Shown here one piece after another: positions 1-11,902 of a stretch of 64,000 nt of DNA (the stretch's first letter is position 1; each line of letters starts with the position of its first letter). The notes under the pieces were generated by a model. The model was not told the DNA's origin. It did no database searches and saw nothing but the letters and a program-made list of their open reading frames with translations. Made by a program: the position numbers and the translations under genes. Source of the DNA: Primulina eburnea (taxonomy: Eukaryota; Streptophyta; Magnoliopsida; Lamiales; Gesneriaceae); NCBI RefSeq assembly GCF_022965805.1, contig NC_133103.1:47871693-47935692 (forward strand). Direction: 5' to 3'.

Positions 1-569
1 ATATTATAAGTCTAGACTCCTGATCATCTCTCGTGGTGATATGCTTATAACCAAGGTTCTAAAAAGCGTGAAGCATGACAAAATGTTGAGGTCAAGCTTC
101 GAGCTTTATGTGTTTAAGTGAGTTTAGTACGAGAATAAACGTGGAAAAATATATTTTTAGTTTTTAATAGAATTTCAGTTATATCAAATCAATAAATAGA
201 TCGAACACATAAACATACAAATTTAAAAATAAATTTATAAATTTTGGAAATTGTTTTACTACCAAAAGCAACATTGAAGAATATTTTGGTGCCTTTAAGG
301 GTTTTTTTTTTATAAAAAAAATATCAAATATTTAAAATCTAACCTATAAAAAAAGTTAAATTAAAATCTTTTTAAAAATTAAAAGTTAAATAAAATTTTA
401 TCTAAAAAACTCATGCTTAATGTGGTAAACCTTATGTTGACTGCTTTTTCATGCTTTTGCCAAAATCAAAGCTTTTTCTTTACGTTTCACGCTTAATCCA
501 TTCTTTTTAGAACAATGCTTCTAACATGTTACCTACTCCTTCAGTCTGGGTAAACATGTGCCAGAGAGC
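1..569. other. AT-rich intergenic DNA, no gene seen
   Basis: The stretch is AT-rich with homopolymer runs. I find no coding pattern, RNA gene or repeat boundary before the inverted-repeat element that starts near 570. Confidence 0.6.
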
Positions 570-2138
570 CCCATCAATTTGGGACACGGATCCTCTGCTG
601 TGCAGAGGACAACAGCACTTTGTGCTATTTTATTTTTGTTTGGTTTCAATTGGACTTGCAAAACACAACCCAAATTGTATTACAATTAAAATAAAAAAAT
701 TAAAAAATTAATTCAATGATAAATAATTGAGTAACTTTACTTAAAAATTAAACCAGAAATTTTTTATTAAAGTATAAATTTTTAATTTTATATATATATA
801 TTAAATTATAATTGAATTTATGTTATAGGAAATACTGTATATAATTTATTTATATTAAGTTAAATTAATTATTTTAAAATTGGATATTATTATATTAGTA
901 ATAATATTTTTATTTGTTAACAAATTTTTCGTATCAGGAAAAAAAATTCTACTCTAACCCTAAAAAATGTTTACTTGTTAAATTTTTTTTCATACTTGTT
1001 AACTTATAATTTGTACACACCAAATAAATTTTAAATATCAAATTCAAGCAATAAATACGTGATATTAGGAGTCGTTCTACTAATGTTTTCAATAAGGAGC
1101 TGCATTTAGAAAAATACACTTCCATGAACCTTGTGAAATTATTTTAATAAGTATAAAGAAAATATTTTTATTCAGTGGCATATAAAAATTTTATAAAAAA
1201 AATGATTATATCATATATCAGATTTTGAAAAATCTCAATCATTTTTCATCTATAAGTTTCATGTTGAATACTTCTCGAATTCTAACAAATCAATATCAGA
1301 TTATGAAATACTAAAATGATGATTTTTTTGTTTGGTCGTTCTAAAACAATACATTTGGCTTTATTTGCTGATATTTATTTATTATATTTTTATCATATGA
1401 TAAAAAAAATTTGTTTTATATCTGAGTTGATGATTATTTATCATAATACAATTTGTATAAATATAATTTTTTAAAAATAAATTAAATAATCTTGAAAATA
1501 AAAATGTGTACATAATCAAATTTATTAATGTAGTTGGATTGAAAAACAATTTAGGTTAAGAGTAAAATTAATTTTTTAACTTGATCATATTTTAATTTGC
1601 CAATTTATAAGTAGTCCATGTATCAATCAAGTAATTTATCATAATTCATATATTAATTTGTCAATTGATAATAATTCTTGTGCCAAAATAAATTTTAATC
1701 TATAAAATAGTTTACGATGATGGATGCCCATAGCAGATCAGTAAGAAATGGGACAAAAATGGTTGTCCATTCAAAACAATATATATCTATATATAGTGGA
1801 CTTAAAGCTCAAAATTTTATATGTCACTGAGTAAATTTTTTTTTCTTATACTTATTAAAATAATTTCACAAGGTTCATGAAAGTGTATTTTTCTAAATGC
1901 CGCTCCTTATTGAAAATATTAGTAGAACGACTCCTAATATCACGCATTTATTGCTTGAATTTGATATTTAGAATTTATTTGGCGTGTAAAAATTTTAAGT
2001 TAACAAGTATGAATTTTTTTTAACAAGTAAACATTTTTTAAGGTCGGAGTAGAATTTTTTTTTTTGTGATATGAAAAATTTGTTAATAATAGAAATAAAT
2101 TATATACATTATTTTCTATAACATAAATTCAATTTTAA

Positions 2139-2177
<39 letters not shown>

Positions 2178-2393
2178 TGAAAAATTTATACTTTAATTAA
2201 ATTTTTCTAGTTTGGTTTTTTAAGTAAAGTTACTCAGTTATTTATCATTGAATTATTTTTTAATTTTTTAATTTTAATAGTAATACAATTTGGGTTGTAT
2301 TTTGCAAGTCCAATTGAAAAAAAAAAAAAAAGAGAACAAGACAAAGTGTTGTTCTCCTCTGCACAGCAGAGGATCCGTGTCCAATTTGATGGG
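570..2393. mobile_element. Long inverted-repeat (foldback) element, ~1.8 kb, non-coding
   Basis: The left arm (about 570-1200) reappears in reverse complement at about 1811-2393. Both ends carry CCCATCAA followed by GACACGGATCC and the small palindrome TCCTCTGC..GCAGAGGA. Inside the arms, the segments around 1040-1140 (ending near CCTTGTGAAATTATTTT) and 1860-1960 mirror each other. The central ~600 bp is AT-rich and has no coding potential. This fits a non-autonomous DNA transposon with long terminal inverted repeats. The exact ends are uncertain. The outermost boundaries give no convincing target duplication, while slightly inner ones (581/2382) are flanked by AATTT on both sides, which may be chance. 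Superfamily not assigned. Confidence 0.75.
2142..2172. repeat. (TA)n microsatellite
   Basis: About 15 TA dinucleotides in the right arm of the inverted-repeat element. The left arm has only a short TA run at the matching place (about 791-800), so the tract expanded after the arms formed. Confidence 0.85.
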
Positions 2394-4103
2394 ATCAAAA
2401 TGACAGTTTGACCCTAATATCATTATCTTCAGACCTATTCACGGTCTATGTTGTAGCTAGAACTAACTGCCATTGCCTTCGGCCCAACCATAATTCCCTG
2501 AGGCAACTTGACCTGAATTTCATCGGTCCTAACCACGGTGGTGGAGGCAACTTGACCTGCATGTCAACCTATATGTTACTCCAAACCCAAATCAAGTCAC
2601 TTGGCTCACAACAACTAACAAGTGGTGGAGGCTGAAAATAAATACTCAAGCAAATTAAGAGATCTTCATCAATAACACATAATCTCATTATCAATGACCC
2701 AACTAATTCACGTTCCCATGCAACCAATCATTTCCAAATATCTATAATATTATATCATAGCAGAGAGTGCTATAATAACTGTTTTTTAATTAATTTGGTG
2801 AAGCCTTGAGCAAATATTTTTTTCCTTTTTAACAAAAATATATATATTACTTCTAGGTAATTTAACAAACTCGGGCAAGATTCTCTTCAACTTCTTACCG
2901 TACAAATAACTATCGATCTTATCTTTCCCTCTCTTTCATCCTAGATTTTCTCTTAATTTTTTTAATTTTCAATCTTTCATGATTTATGTCAATGCAATCA
3001 TCGCACATCTATGTCTAATTTCAAATTATCAAAGCGTATCTTATTTGCACACATGTAATGCGTGTGTTGGGCGCTAGTTCAAATTAAACTAGATACTTTT
3101 GCCTCTCTCATGTTATCAGTTATCTAGCTGTACACACCTATCGATTCAGTTCCATGCCACACGAGCTCACGGGGATCACAATAATCTCTATCCGTCAACA
3201 TATGTGACACACGAACTAGACAATCAAGCATACATTAGCTCACTATATACACACAGCATGTCTAATACATTTGGGGTATTCATTGGTACCAGAGTTGAAT
3301 TACCATATTCCCGAAGTCCATAGTTTCTTGATGTTTTCAAATATGCATATAAAATAGGAAAGTCCATTTTATTCATTAATAGAGTCGTGCACAATTCAAT
3401 AGAAATTCTCTATTCGACTAGTTTGAGTATTAAGGAATTTTGGGATCCTCAAGTTGGCCATCTAGAACTTTGACCTCCCCTGCCAGAGATCTCCTTCCTT
3501 TTCGTGGACTCCACCATTAATACCATTCTAAAGTTTTTCGTTAACCAAAAATACTAGCAGCATGCCTTGAAGTAATGGTTATGCAGAAGGGTTCAGCATT
3601 TGCACTGGATAGACTAATGGTGGTTGTGGAGTATATGAAAGTGGAAACTGCTAATATATTGTGGTGAATCATGGTAGCTCGTCAGATGATTTGAGTGCAA
3701 GAATTAGATATTTAAAGAAGTAGAGAGTTCATAGGAATGTAAATTATGAAAAATTGTGTGTCATAACGCACTTTATTTAGATTTCTGGTCAAGTAATTGG
3801 TGCACTGGTGGAACAGTTTGATTTCTCAAGACTTTCTTGGTTCAAGAAACACTAAGAACATGTGTAAAAATTCCTAATCCTAGAAGAAGCATCTGAACAA
3901 ATATAGAAAATGTTTCAGTTCAAAGTTAATATACACTCTTCCCCTTGATTACCCCGACTGCGTCCTCGAGTTTTTGATCAGCAGAATGCCACTGAGAATT
4001 GCACCTTTAACTCCAATTGTTGTGAAATACTGTTTTGGTAATATTGTGATACGGTTGGCATTTCCAAATTGCCATTAGAGAATTTATATGGTCAACATTT
4101 CAG
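2394..4103. other. No gene identified
   Basis: Short open frames here (for example 2408-2635 and 3099-3323) have no recognisable domain. The upstream exons expected for the WD40 gene that follows could not be found here. Confidence 0.5.
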
Positions 4104-7096
4104 AATGTTGATAAACCAGGCGTAAGCTTTTGCGCAAGGACCACATATGAGGAGAATGCTATTACAAATGCCATCGAAATATTTGACTGTTCCAGGTATT
4201 GTTGTGATTTGATGTCCTTTATTTGTTGACTTGTTTGCACTGTTTAATTTACTCATTTTATAGTGGTGGACTCCATTTCATGGTATCCAACAATGACTGT
4301 GGTGTAAGAGAATATGACATGGAAAGGTTTCAGCTCTTAAACCACTTCTGTTTCCCATGGCCAGTTAATGTGAGTTTTCTTTCTGCAATGCATTTTTTCT
4401 CTCCTTTTACTTGGTTCTGCATGCTTATTGGTTTTAAATCTTTCCATTGGATCCGTCCTTCGGGTCACAAAGTGATCTAATAGATGGTCAATTCAACTCT
4501 TATCAAGTCTTTTAGTTATTAAAGTTTATTTCTGGAACTTTCAAATTTTTTGTTGCTCCATATGATTGATCATTAGAGCATCTGCTACTTAAATGATCTT
4601 TTAATTTTTTTTAGAAAATAGTAAAATACCACCTACGCCTATGTGGTGCTCGGGGGTTCTCACGGTTATGCAAGCAGACACGAGCCACATACTTGCTGTA
4701 CTTTTAAACGTAAAGTAAAATGTGCATACCTTCAAAAGAACAAAAGTAAAACATGTGCATGCTATTAAAACCTAATGGTCCACAATTAAAAGGTGTGTTT
4801 AATCTTTCAAGTCATTTCAAAATAAAACCTTAAAAAACATTCTTACTGAGGTGAATAAAATAGGATAACATTTTAGCGCATTCTCAAAAGAAATCTCAGG
4901 TAATATATTCTCTAACAGGTTAAATATCAACATAGATTACGTGGAGACATCCCTCTAGGTAGCTGGAATAATTTTATTTTGGTATGAAAATAAGTAAAAG
5001 TTATATCATGCCAAGTTCGAGTGTGCTCTTTGCTCCCCGTCTCCTTTCTTTCCAAATCTATCGCAATAACCTTCAACAAAGAGGTATTTCTTTCCACAGC
5101 GAAAAGATATCCCCTTCGACAAAAACTTTGAAAAGCCCGGATAAGTTTGCCGATGTGGCCTCTAAACACCCCCTTCATGTTTGAATGATTAGGACTATAG
5201 TTATTTGAGGCTAAAGACGCACTAAAACACTACGGTTCTTTGGGGCCTTCAGTACAAGGTGAAGGAAATAACATTTGGCATAAATTTAAAAAAGTCACAT
5301 ATAAAATGATTATACTATAATATTACTTAAATTAAATTAAATATATTTCACAAATATATCAAGCTATGTAAATAAAAAGTCCATTAATTCATAATTTTGC
5401 GTAAATCATAACTTCAATGTGTCTCACAAGTGCATAGTACACTAAGGAATAAAACTTCAATAAGGGCCGACGGCTATCTGATTGGAATCAGTAGAAAGCT
5501 AGAAATCAAACTTTTTTTGCTCTTAGTATTTCTGATTTTCTGCTGTTGTGTAACGGTGTAATTATAGTCTGAAGTTTGAGGGAGACTGGGGGAGATCAAG
5601 AGTCTACATGCCAATAAATGGCGCAAGGTTTTCCGTTATTTAATAGTTATGGGCTTTAGTAATTGGACTTCAAAGTTGGTTGGGCTTGGCTTTATTAATT
5701 GTACCACGATTTATACATTCATAACGCGCTTTTCTCACACGCTTAAAGCGCGCTTTTCTTAAGCCATGCCCCCCAGGTGCATGGTGCGCCTGGCTGCGTC
5801 TGTCGCCTAGGCGCAGCCAGTCGCTCGCTTTTAACAACTATGAATTCAGGACTGTCAATAAGTTTGACTTCGCTCTTTGTTCCCATCATCTCCTTTTTTC
5901 CAAATAGACGCAGCCAGGCGCTCGCTTTTAACAACTATGAATTCAGGACTGTCAATAAGTTTGAGTTCGCTCTTTGTTCCCATCATCTCCTTTTTTCCAA
6001 ATCTATCACGTGTACCTTTTCAGTAGAGGTGTTTCTTTCCACACCTGTACCTTTTCAACAGAGGTATTTCTTTCCACAGCGAAAAGTTGGAAAAAATATT
6101 CCCTCTGAGGCAAGAACTCCTTGAAAAGTCAGGGAAAGTTTCCCGGTGTGGCCTCCAACCACCCCTTTTATGTATGAATAATTTGGACAATCTTTAGCAT
6201 GACCAGTCGCAATAATTTTAACCAACCCATATACTTTCAATTCGTGTGGAAAATGAGGTAAAAAAAGGACTAATCAGAATAAGAACATGTTGTCATGTGT
6301 GCTTGTATAGAAAATACCACCTATGCCCGTGTGGAGCCCTGGAGGGGAATATTGAAAATGAAGAAACTTGAAACATACAGACCTTTCAGATGATTCTGAT
6401 TGTGCGATAATTTTTGTAAGACAGTGTAATATCCCCTCGAAATTGATGGAAATTCCACATGATACAGCACACATCCATGAACCCAGACGGCAAGCTTCTG
6501 ACGGTAGTTGGAGACGACTGCGATGGAATACTTTTTGACACTCACAATAGGAAGGTATTCAAGTATTTTCGAGTAGATTTTCACTCAGCTTCATCACATA
6601 ACTTAGTAATATTACGTTTTAGGTGCAAAATATCAACCTTACTATTAATTAGCATGCTTCCCATGTGTGTTATTATTTGCAGAAAATCGCCTCAATAGTT
6701 GGCCACCTAGACTACTCGTTCGCTTCTGCATGGCACCCAAATGGGAGGATCTTTGCCACAGGAAATCAAGATAAGACGTGCCGAGTGTGGGACTTGAGGA
6801 AACTTTCCATGCCTGTAGCAACCCTCAAAGGAAATATTGGTGCATTTAGATCTATCCATTTCTCTAAAGACGGGAAATTTATGGTTGTAGCCGAAGCTGC
6901 AGATTTCGTGCATGTGTACAATATCCATGAAAATTTCGAGAAGAGGCAAGAGATTGATTTGTTCGGGGAGATATCTGGTGCATCTCTAAGTCCAGACGAT
7001 GAATCTCTCTATATTGGAGTCTGGGACCGAACATACGCAAGCTTACTACAGTACAATCGGAGACACTCCTATGGATATCTCGATTCGCTCGTGTGA
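4104..7096 (+). CDS. WD40 repeat protein, 3' part only (exons 4104-4195, 4264-4369, 6468-6554, 6683-7096)
   Basis: Four segments join in frame across GT/AG introns and encode the C-terminal half of a plant WD40 (transducin-like) protein of the Arabidopsis At3g13340 type. These proteins are cytosolic or nuclear beta-propeller scaffolds of unclear role. Recognisable blocks are DKPGVSFCARTTY in exon 1, SNNDCGVREYDMERFQLLNH in exon 2, NPDGKLLTVVGDD in exon 3, and GHLDYSFASAWHPNG, NQDKTCRVWDLR and ADFVHVYNIHENF in the last exon. The frame ends at TGA 7094-7096 after YLDSLV, the usual family C-terminus. The family is roughly 450 aa long; only about 233 codons are visible. The N-terminal half, including any start codon, was not found upstream. 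It is therefore either a 5'-truncated copy or a gene with distant exons. All visible splice sites and frames are intact, so decay is not obvious. The first exon's 5' edge is a guess. Confidence 0.8.
4370..6467 (+). repeat. Repeat-laden 2.1-kb intron of the WD40 gene
   Basis: This intron is far longer than the gene's other visible introns (68 and 128 bp). A segment at about 5015-5185 (GCTCTTTG...CTTTCCACAGCGAAAAG...GTGGCCTC) recurs in diverged form at about 5965-6185. The phrase AAAATACCACCTA occurs at about 4623 and 6311. A 97-bp unit is repeated in tandem at 5812-6005. Short open frames here come from these repeats and match no protein I know. Confidence 0.65.
5812..6005. repeat. Tandem duplication, 2 x 97 bp
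   Basis: The unit beginning CGCAGCCAG..CGCTCGCTTTTAAC and ending ..CTTTTTTCCAAAT occurs at 5812-5908 and 5909-6005 with only a few differences. It lies in the large WD40 intron, next to a GC-rich patch at 5780-5820 that contains GGCTGCG/CGCAGCC inverted pairs. Confidence 0.85.
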
Positions 7097-7612
7097 TCGA
7101 TCATATTCGATCATGTCTGATTACATAGTCATAATTATTGTACAATCTTTTGTCTGAAACATGTAGAGATTGAATATATGAATCTTGTTTCGTATTTATA
7201 TAGTAGAAGTTAAAAAAGAAACCATCATGCTCTTGGAGAATTGCTACTGATTTTGAAATTTAAGAGAAATATGACCATGAACTTCAAATCCACGTTTGCA
7301 TATTTATATTGTGTTTCATGTTAATTATGATTAGTTTCAAATTCAGCAAATAATGATGTTATCTTAAATTCATTTTAATTTGTGTAATTAATGTGTAAAT
7401 AAGTAAGTTATGAATTTAAGATCTGATTTATTGTTTTATTATTTAAAGTATAATCAAAATTCATTTATTTCAAATACATCCCTTAAATGTATCACAAAGA
7501 GAGAATTTGAAATTCATTATAATTATTATTGCATAACTTGATACGAAATTCACTTCAGTTTTGTCTGCAAGTCGATGAATTTAAAAGCAATGGATTTGAA
7601 ATCCATCATATC
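7097..7612 (+). other. 3' flank of the WD40 gene, AT-rich
   Basis: This should hold the 3' UTR and poly(A) site of the WD40 gene, but no single signal stands out. The rest is AT-rich and has no recognised feature. Confidence 0.5.
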
Positions 7613-9602
7613 TGATGTAGAGCCCAAAATCAGTACACGTAAAACATATGTATTTATTTACAATTTTAAATTATTTATTTAAATTAAAATGATTTTTGGC
7701 GATACATGATTTATAAATTTGCATTATTTTAAATTATTTATGCTTATGTGATGCACGTTAAAATGTTTTCTTGAGTTTCATGTTTCAGACGATTATTCGA
7801 TGCGGGATCGAGGAAAAGATATCGGCGACGATTCTGGATATTTTAAAATGTGGTATTTTATTTTAAGTTATGACTGAGGCATTTTAAATGATTTATTTAG
7901 TTTTTAGCATTTTAAAAGCCTAAATTAATTATTAGGTGATTTTATGATTTTAAATTTTAAAAGATTTGTCACTTGTACATTTTATTTTAAATTAAGAGAT
8001 TTTAAAAAAATTAGTAGGGGTTTAGTATTTTAATTAGCTTGTTAATTATTACTTAAGCAATTTTATACCCTTAATTAAATCTAAACACATGCACACACAC
8101 ACGTGTTAGACACACACATTTCATTGCATTTTCATTTCAATTGTTTGAGAGAAAGTTAGAGTTCTTAGCACTAGTAGCAGCCGCCCCTTCCTCTTCAATT
8201 TTCCAGCAATTTTCTTCCACTTTTCTTCAAGAAAATCGTGCCACGTTTGTCCCGATCAACCCTCACATCCTTTCCTCTTCGGTATCGTCGTTTGGGTAGT
8301 TATAAAGATCAAGGCATGTATATTCTATTGTTTGAGCATCGATCTCGTCATATTATGTGTTGTGATGTTTATTATGCGTGAAAATCTATGTATGTTATGA
8401 AAAAATTTGAGCAAAAACGTTTGAAATGATTTTTTTATTCAGACTTTTAGATCTAAAAACGTGTCTGTTGTCATTTCGATTACTTCGAAAATACGGTCGA
8501 TTTTCTAGAAAAATTTTCAACATATAAAACGTAGTAATTTTTTATACATTCGATTTGACAGTAAATTCGTAATTTTTGGACAAGAAACGAGTGAGTTATG
8601 ATCGTTTTCGTGAGACCGCTCAAACTGTGATTTTATGAAAATACGTTCTTGACGTGTTCTTGAAGTTTATTTGTTGCAGGCTTCGTTGGGGAACTTTGGA
8701 GATCACTGCTGCGTTTAGGTATGTTGAGTATGAGGTTGGGATTATTTTTGGTGCTTCGTTTCGTGTCGATAGGCACTTGGTTGCATTAGAAGTCGTAGGA
8801 TCCGTGTTGGTGTCAAAATGTCGTGTTCACAGGTTGTGTTGCGTTGTATGATTTGCATCGTTGTTTTGAGGCGTCATGTGATTTTCAATTATCACCATAG
8901 CGTCCTAGGATGAGTTTCGTTGCATCGGTTCGAGTTGTTTGAGCTGAATTTTAAAAATTTCATCAAAATGTGTTATTTTGGGTTGGTTGTGCGTAGGGTT
9001 AGAGCCGCAATGCTCACCAGAGAGCGCCGCAGCGCTGCCCATGTGGCACCGCAGCACTAGACCTACGGCATTGCTAGCGCCGCAGCGCTAGTGCCTAGCG
9101 TCTGTGCCGCAGCGCAGCGCTGTCCAGCGCCTGGCGCTTGTCCATGGTTTTTTAATTCACTATTTTAGGTCCATGTCTTCTATGTTTTGGGAAATGTCCA
9201 CACATCATTTTTGGATTTTTTTCGAGGGTTGATGTCATGGTTTAGTACGATGATTAAACGAGGTCAATTTCCGAGTGATTTATAACATCAAAAGAAAATG
9301 GGCATTTTGGTGGTGAACACGATTCTACTTCTAAGTATGGAATTTTAAGTGCTTGAAATTGAGTTAGTATGTGCAGCAATGGCCTCAAGCGAGATCCAAC
9401 GAATCCCTCAACGCTATGTAAGTATGTTCGAGGTGCAAAAGAAAATATTTTATATTTTTGAGGTATGCTAAATTTCTTGTGACCAATTATGAACGGGTTT
9501 GGAAGTCGGTGAACGTGGCCGAAGACCTCTCCACCCTGGTAAAGCATGATCGGGTTTAGATCAGGATTGAAAAACGGTAAAAAATGAGTAGGGACCAATA
9601 CA
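7613..9602 (+). mobile_element. Probable Ty3/gypsy-type LTR (solo or truncated), ~2 kb
   Basis: The segment starts TGATGTAGAGCCCAAAATC and ends near GACCAATACA. It resembles the long non-coding LTRs of plant gypsy elements: an AT-rich first half, a C/T-rich leader-like part (8170-8330), a GC-rich patch with repeated CCGCAGCGC words at 9005-9140, and no conserved ORF. No copy of it bounds an internal domain in this window, so a solo LTR or fragment is most likely. Its right end abuts the middle of a copia integrase frame near 9603, while its left end borders the WD40 3' flank. The flanks therefore do not match and no target duplication is seen. The identification is from pattern memory only. 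Confidence 0.5.
9005..9140. repeat. GC-rich patch with CCGCAGCGC-type words
   Basis: Imperfect copies of a GCCGCAGCGCT-like word recur several times in about 130 bp, in otherwise AT-rich DNA. The patch lies inside the presumed gypsy LTR. Confidence 0.6.
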
Positions 9603-10496
9603 CCCGATAAAGCATGTAGAGGGACTTCTATTAATTATGTGAACTGCAATAGACACAGCATCCCCCCAGAATTGCTTGCCCAAGTTAACATGGTTATCGG
9701 ACCATTTCCAGTAATGTTCGATTCATGCGTTCTACAACTCCATTTTGTTGGGGGGTGTATCTCACCGTCTCGTGTCTTGCTATCCTTTGATCTTTACAAA
9801 ATTTTGTAAATTCGTTGCAAGATATTCAAGTCCATTATTAGTTCTTAGTCTCTTAATCATCTTCCCAGTTTGGTTTTCTACCAAGGCTTTCCATTGTTTG
9901 AAGCTTTTAAATGCCTCGTTCTTTTGCTTTAACATGTAGACCCAAACCTTTCTAAAAATCATCAATAAAGGTTATGAAATATCTAGCCCTCCCTAGAGTG
10001 TTAACCTTATTTGGTCCCCAAATATCAGAATGACCATAATCCAAAGTTCCCTTAGTGGTATGCTATGACAAGCAAAACTTGACTGTAGTTTGTTTGCCGA
10101 AAACACAGTGTTCACAAAAATCTATTTTGTGCACAAGATCATAACCAAAGATCCCTTGTTTCTTTAGCTCATATATTCCTCTTTGACTAATGTGACCAAG
10201 CCTAAGATGCCATAGCTTCGTAATATCTTTTGACTGTTCTGTGACTAAGCTTTTAGTAGGAATGATTGTGTTTCCTTGCAAAACATACATGCCTTGTTCT
10301 TGATTCCCTTCATTATGACCAGAGCACCAGAACTAACTTTTAGGACTCCACCTTCAGCTTTGTAGGTATAGCCTTTATTATCCAGAGATCCAAGTGAGAT
10401 TAGATTTCTTTTGAGGCCTAGGACATACCGAACTTCTGTCAAGCTATTCCACCATTCATGATAAGTTTTATGGACCCTATGCCCATTACTTTGCAT
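9603..10496 (-). pseudogene. Copia pol remnant: protease-proximal, GAG-pre-integrase and integrase fragments
   Basis: Minus-strand frames carry [20 protein letters not shown] (10245-10496), the GAG-pre-integrase phrase LWHLRLGHISQRGIYEL and CEHCVFGKQ (10063-10290), and integrase pieces KMIKRLRTNNGLEYL (9780-9965) and VSIAVHIINRSPS (about 9610-9660). These lie in different frames, so several indels or stops have accumulated. In an intact element the integrase would paste the cDNA copy into the host genome; here it is incomplete. The reverse transcriptase domain does not follow. Confidence 0.85.
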
Positions 10497-10756
10497 TCGG
10501 TGTTATTTCCCATGATTACTTGGCCTCCATCCCCTTCTTTGAAGGTTTCAGACCATTCTCAATTTGGTGTCATGTGATATGAACACCCCGTATCAAGTAT
10601 CAACTCAATCTCTTCCCTTTCAGTGGACACAAAAAGTACTTCAGAGCTTTCATATCCATCTGAAATCATGGCTTGGTTCGTAGGTTCATGCTCTCAGTTT
10701 TTTATCTTCTTTATCAAATCTGGACAGTCCTTTTTGAAGTGCCCTTCTTTATGGCA

Positions 10757-11449
10757 TCAGAAACACTTGAATTTGGTCCTTGATTTAGATCGACTTCTTC
10801 CTTTACTTTTAATGTTATGTTGCTCCCTTCTTTCTGATCTGCCCCTCATGAATAAAGCTTCCCCATCTCCCTCATCTTTCACTAGTCTATCTTGAGTCTC
10901 TTTTGAGGCTGTTTGAACTTCATCTAGTGTCAATGTTTCACATGAAAACTTGATTGTATCAACGAAGATTGAATATGATTTTGGCAAGGAGTTCAAGATC
11001 AGAATTGCCTTGTCTTCGTAATCGGTCTTTATTTTAAGATTCTCCAAAGCAATGATGATCTTATTGAACTCATCAAGATTGTCATCTATGGACTTATCTT
11101 CGAGCATCTTGAATCCAAACAATCTGTCTTTAAGATGAATTCGATTGTAGAGGGTGTTCGTCATATACAACTGCTCCAATTTTAACCAAACTCCAGCTGT
11201 TGTAGATTCTTGATCAACCTCTCGTAATACTCTGTCACTGAGATGCAGAATGATAGTGCTATATGCTTGCTCGAGAATATAAGCTTTCTCGTCGGAACTC
11301 ATCATCGATGGTAGACTCTTCCCTCCATCAAGGGCTTTGGCAACCTTCATTTGAACCAGAATTGCCCTCATCCTTTTCCTCCAAATAGAGAAGTCGGTTT
11401 TTCCGTCAAATCGTTCAATCTCGACTCTGGAGACTCCCATCCTTGACAT
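10757..11449 (-). pseudogene. Copia gag (UBN2-type), stopped inside the zinc knuckle
   Basis: The frame starts at ATG 11449 (MSRMGVSRVEIERFDGKTDF) just after the primer site. It runs through a typical copia gag: FSIWRKRMRAILVQ, VWLKLEQLYMT, LDEFNKIIIALENL and LILNSLPKSY. It ends RSKSRTKFKCF followed by TGA, where the next residues would continue the CCHC zinc knuckle (CHKEGHFKKDC is readable directly after the stop). A single premature stop thus cuts gag from its nucleic-acid-binding motif and from pol. Gag would form the virus-like particle shell. The open frame extends further upstream into the LTR, but ATG 11449 fits family starts best. Confidence 0.85.
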
Positions 11450-11470
11450 TGTCGGACTTCCTGAAGAGCT

Positions 11471-11483
11471 GACTCTGATACCA
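11471..11483 (-). promoter_or_regulatory. Primer binding site (initiator tRNA-Met type)
   Basis: On the minus strand this reads TGGTATCAGAGTC, the complement of the 3' end of plant initiator tRNA-Met. It starts 3 nt after the LTR end, where reverse transcription would be primed. Confidence 0.9.
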
Positions 11484-11486
11484 GTT

Positions 11487-11902
11487 TGTTGTGAATAATC
11501 CCAGCTATTCCTTCTCCCGTTTACGATCAAGAATTCTCCTCTTGATAAGCATATACCCACACAATCACTTTTATTCAACTCAACACTTTTACACAGAAGA
11601 AAATAAGAACAAGAACACGAGACACAAGAATTATAGTGGTTCGGCTTTCGAACAAGAACACGAGACACAAGAATTATAGTGGTTCGGCTTTCTTCGCCTA
11701 TGTCCACTTTGGGAACTTAGAGCAATATGTTATTGAATTCAGAAGAGAACGATACACCGAAGTCGATAAAATTACAACCAAGAAGAAAACTTAATATGCT
11801 TCTGATTATGCTCGTATATTTATATATACAGCCATTTCCTTGTTTTGTTATTGACTAACCACTAATCAACTAACCTAACTAACTTGTATACTAGTCACCT
11901 AA
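11487..11902 (-). repeat. Copia 5' LTR, main part
   Basis: The LTR starts TGTTGTGAATAATCCC next to the primer site and is cut at 11902 by the Helitron. The remaining 28 bp lie at 14053-14080, where it ends CAGTAACA. A ~40-bp stretch (CACGAGACACAAGAATTATA, then GTGGTTCGGCTTTC) is repeated in tandem at about 11617-11690. Confidence 0.8.

Noticed and set aside
570..2393. LTR retrotransposon
   Set aside because: The two copies are inverted, not direct, and there is no primer site or polypurine tract.
5777..6124. 115-codon open frame as a gene
   Set aside because: It spans the 97-bp tandem duplication within an intron and contains the same phrase twice (NNYEFRTVNKF-like).
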